Position numbers and translations under genes: made by a program
The notes under the pieces: model-generated
What the model was told of the DNA's origin: nothing
The model's database searches: none
Seen by the model: the letters and a program-made list of their open reading frames with translations, nothing else
From: DATCLS01 sp035265325
GTDB taxonomy: Bacteria; Actinomycetota; Acidimicrobiia; Acidimicrobiales; VFJN01
Assembly: GCA_035265325.1 (NCBI GenBank)
Contig: DATFOS010000224.1
Coordinates: 1-5,959, forward strand
Reading direction: 5' to 3'
DNA: 5,959 bases
Shown: positions 5,469 through 5,959 of the stretch, in pieces
How positions within the stretch are numbered: position 1 is the first letter of the stretch
Layout: every line of letters starts with the position of its first letter

Positions 5469-5959
5469 ATGGTGCCCACTGTCCGTGACTCCGCTCCCAA
5501 CTCGATGGTGGGGCCGCGGGCACCGGGCCGGACGCCGACCGTCGCGCTGGCGACGGCGTCCGCGTTCGCCGACGACATCGGCGGCGAGGAGCTCCTCGTC
5601 GACGCCCTCGCCGAGCGGGGCGCCGTCCCCACCTGGGTGCCGTGGGACGACCCGTCGGTCGACTGGGCCACCTTCGACCTGGTCGTCGTGCGGACGACGT
5701 GGGACTACCCCGACCGGCTGGACGCCTTCCGGGCCTGGGTCCGCCAGGTCGCCGTCACGACCGTGCTGGTCAACCCGGCCCGGCTGATGCTCGGCAACCT
5801 GCACAAGTCCTACGTCGCCGACATGGGTGACCTGGCAGTGCCCACGCTGGTCGTGCCGGCCGGCATGACCGTCGACCTCGGCCATGTGCCCTGGCCCGAC
5901 GTGGTCGTGAAGCCCGCCGTGGGTGTGGGCGGGAACGGCGCGGTCCGCCATGCCAGCCA
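5469..5959 (+). CDS. ATP-grasp ligase, DcsG/RimK-like, 3' end cut by window
   Basis: ATP-grasp enzymes join a carboxylate to an amine or other nucleophile through an acyl-phosphate. The 163 residues present show the N-terminal part of this fold: a first strand TPTVALATA (about 22-30), then PWDDPSVDWATFDLVVVRTTWDYPDRLDAF (about 58-87), NLHKSYVADMGDLAVPT with Lys113, and VVVKPAVGVGGNGA with the ATP-contacting Lys148. The WDYPDRLxxF and NP...NLHKSYxAD pattern resembles a family of ATP-grasp proteins that includes the cycloserine cyclo-ligase DcsG. Family resemblance does not imply that product. The ATG at 5469 was chosen because of the -10 box just upstream; an in-frame ATG at 5505 is an alternative that removes 12 poorly conserved residues. 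The catalytic C-terminal half is outside the window, so the substrate cannot be judged. The promoter suggests a separate unit from the diiron operon. Confidence 0.82.
   Translation, partial: MVPTVRDSAPNSMVGPRAPGRTPTVALATASAFADDIGGEELLVDALAERGAVPTWVPWDDPSVDWATFDLVVVRTTWDYPDRLDAFRAWVRQVAVTTVLVNPARLMLGNLHKSYVADMGDLAVPTLVVPAGMTVDLGHVPWPDVVVKPAVGVGGNGAVRHAS

Noticed and set aside
1..5959. CRISPR array, tRNA, rRNA, insertion sequence or phage genes
   Set aside because: No spaced repeat series, tRNA-like cloverleaf, transposase motif or terminal inverted repeats were seen.

Overview
The window is very GC-rich, densely packed and all on the + strand. Its genes start with GTG or ATG, often a few bases after a TAnnnT-type -10 box (leaderless starts), and include a SURF1 protein and several TetR regulators. 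This suggests a high-GC actinobacterium with an aerobic, lipid-degrading lifestyle. An Acidimicrobiia-type origin is plausible but cannot be proved from the sequence alone.

Layout. (1) Positions 2-1111 hold the 3' two thirds of a fatty acyl-CoA synthetase (FadD / Thermus ttLC-FACS type), cut by the window edge. (2) After 17 nt comes a Gfo/Idh/MocA-type NAD(P)-dependent oxidoreductase of unknown substrate (1129-2019). (3) A 58-bp gap with an inverted repeat and a -10 box leads to a leaderless SURF1-family cytochrome oxidase assembly factor (2078-2920). A TetR regulator follows after 4 nt (2925-3515). (4) A 57-bp gap, AT-richer than its surroundings and full of dyad symmetry, carries a promoter overlapped by a likely operator. 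It drives a second TetR gene (3573-4199), which overlaps by ATGA a 378-residue R2-like diiron protein (4196-5332). (5) A 136-bp gap contains a tandem stop repeat, competing hairpins, a T run and a -10 box. It precedes the start of a DcsG-like ATP-grasp ligase (5469 to the window end).

How the parts may work together. The clearest unit is the autoregulated TetR plus diiron enzyme operon, with a paralogous TetR directly upstream. The diiron protein keeps a complete set of six metal ligands, lacks the R2 radical tyrosine position and lacks the extra AurF histidine. It is therefore probably an oxygenase or desaturase with an unassigned substrate. The acyl-CoA synthetase and SURF1 genes fit an aerobic, fatty-acid-using cell, but no shared pathway with the diiron protein is shown by the sequence.
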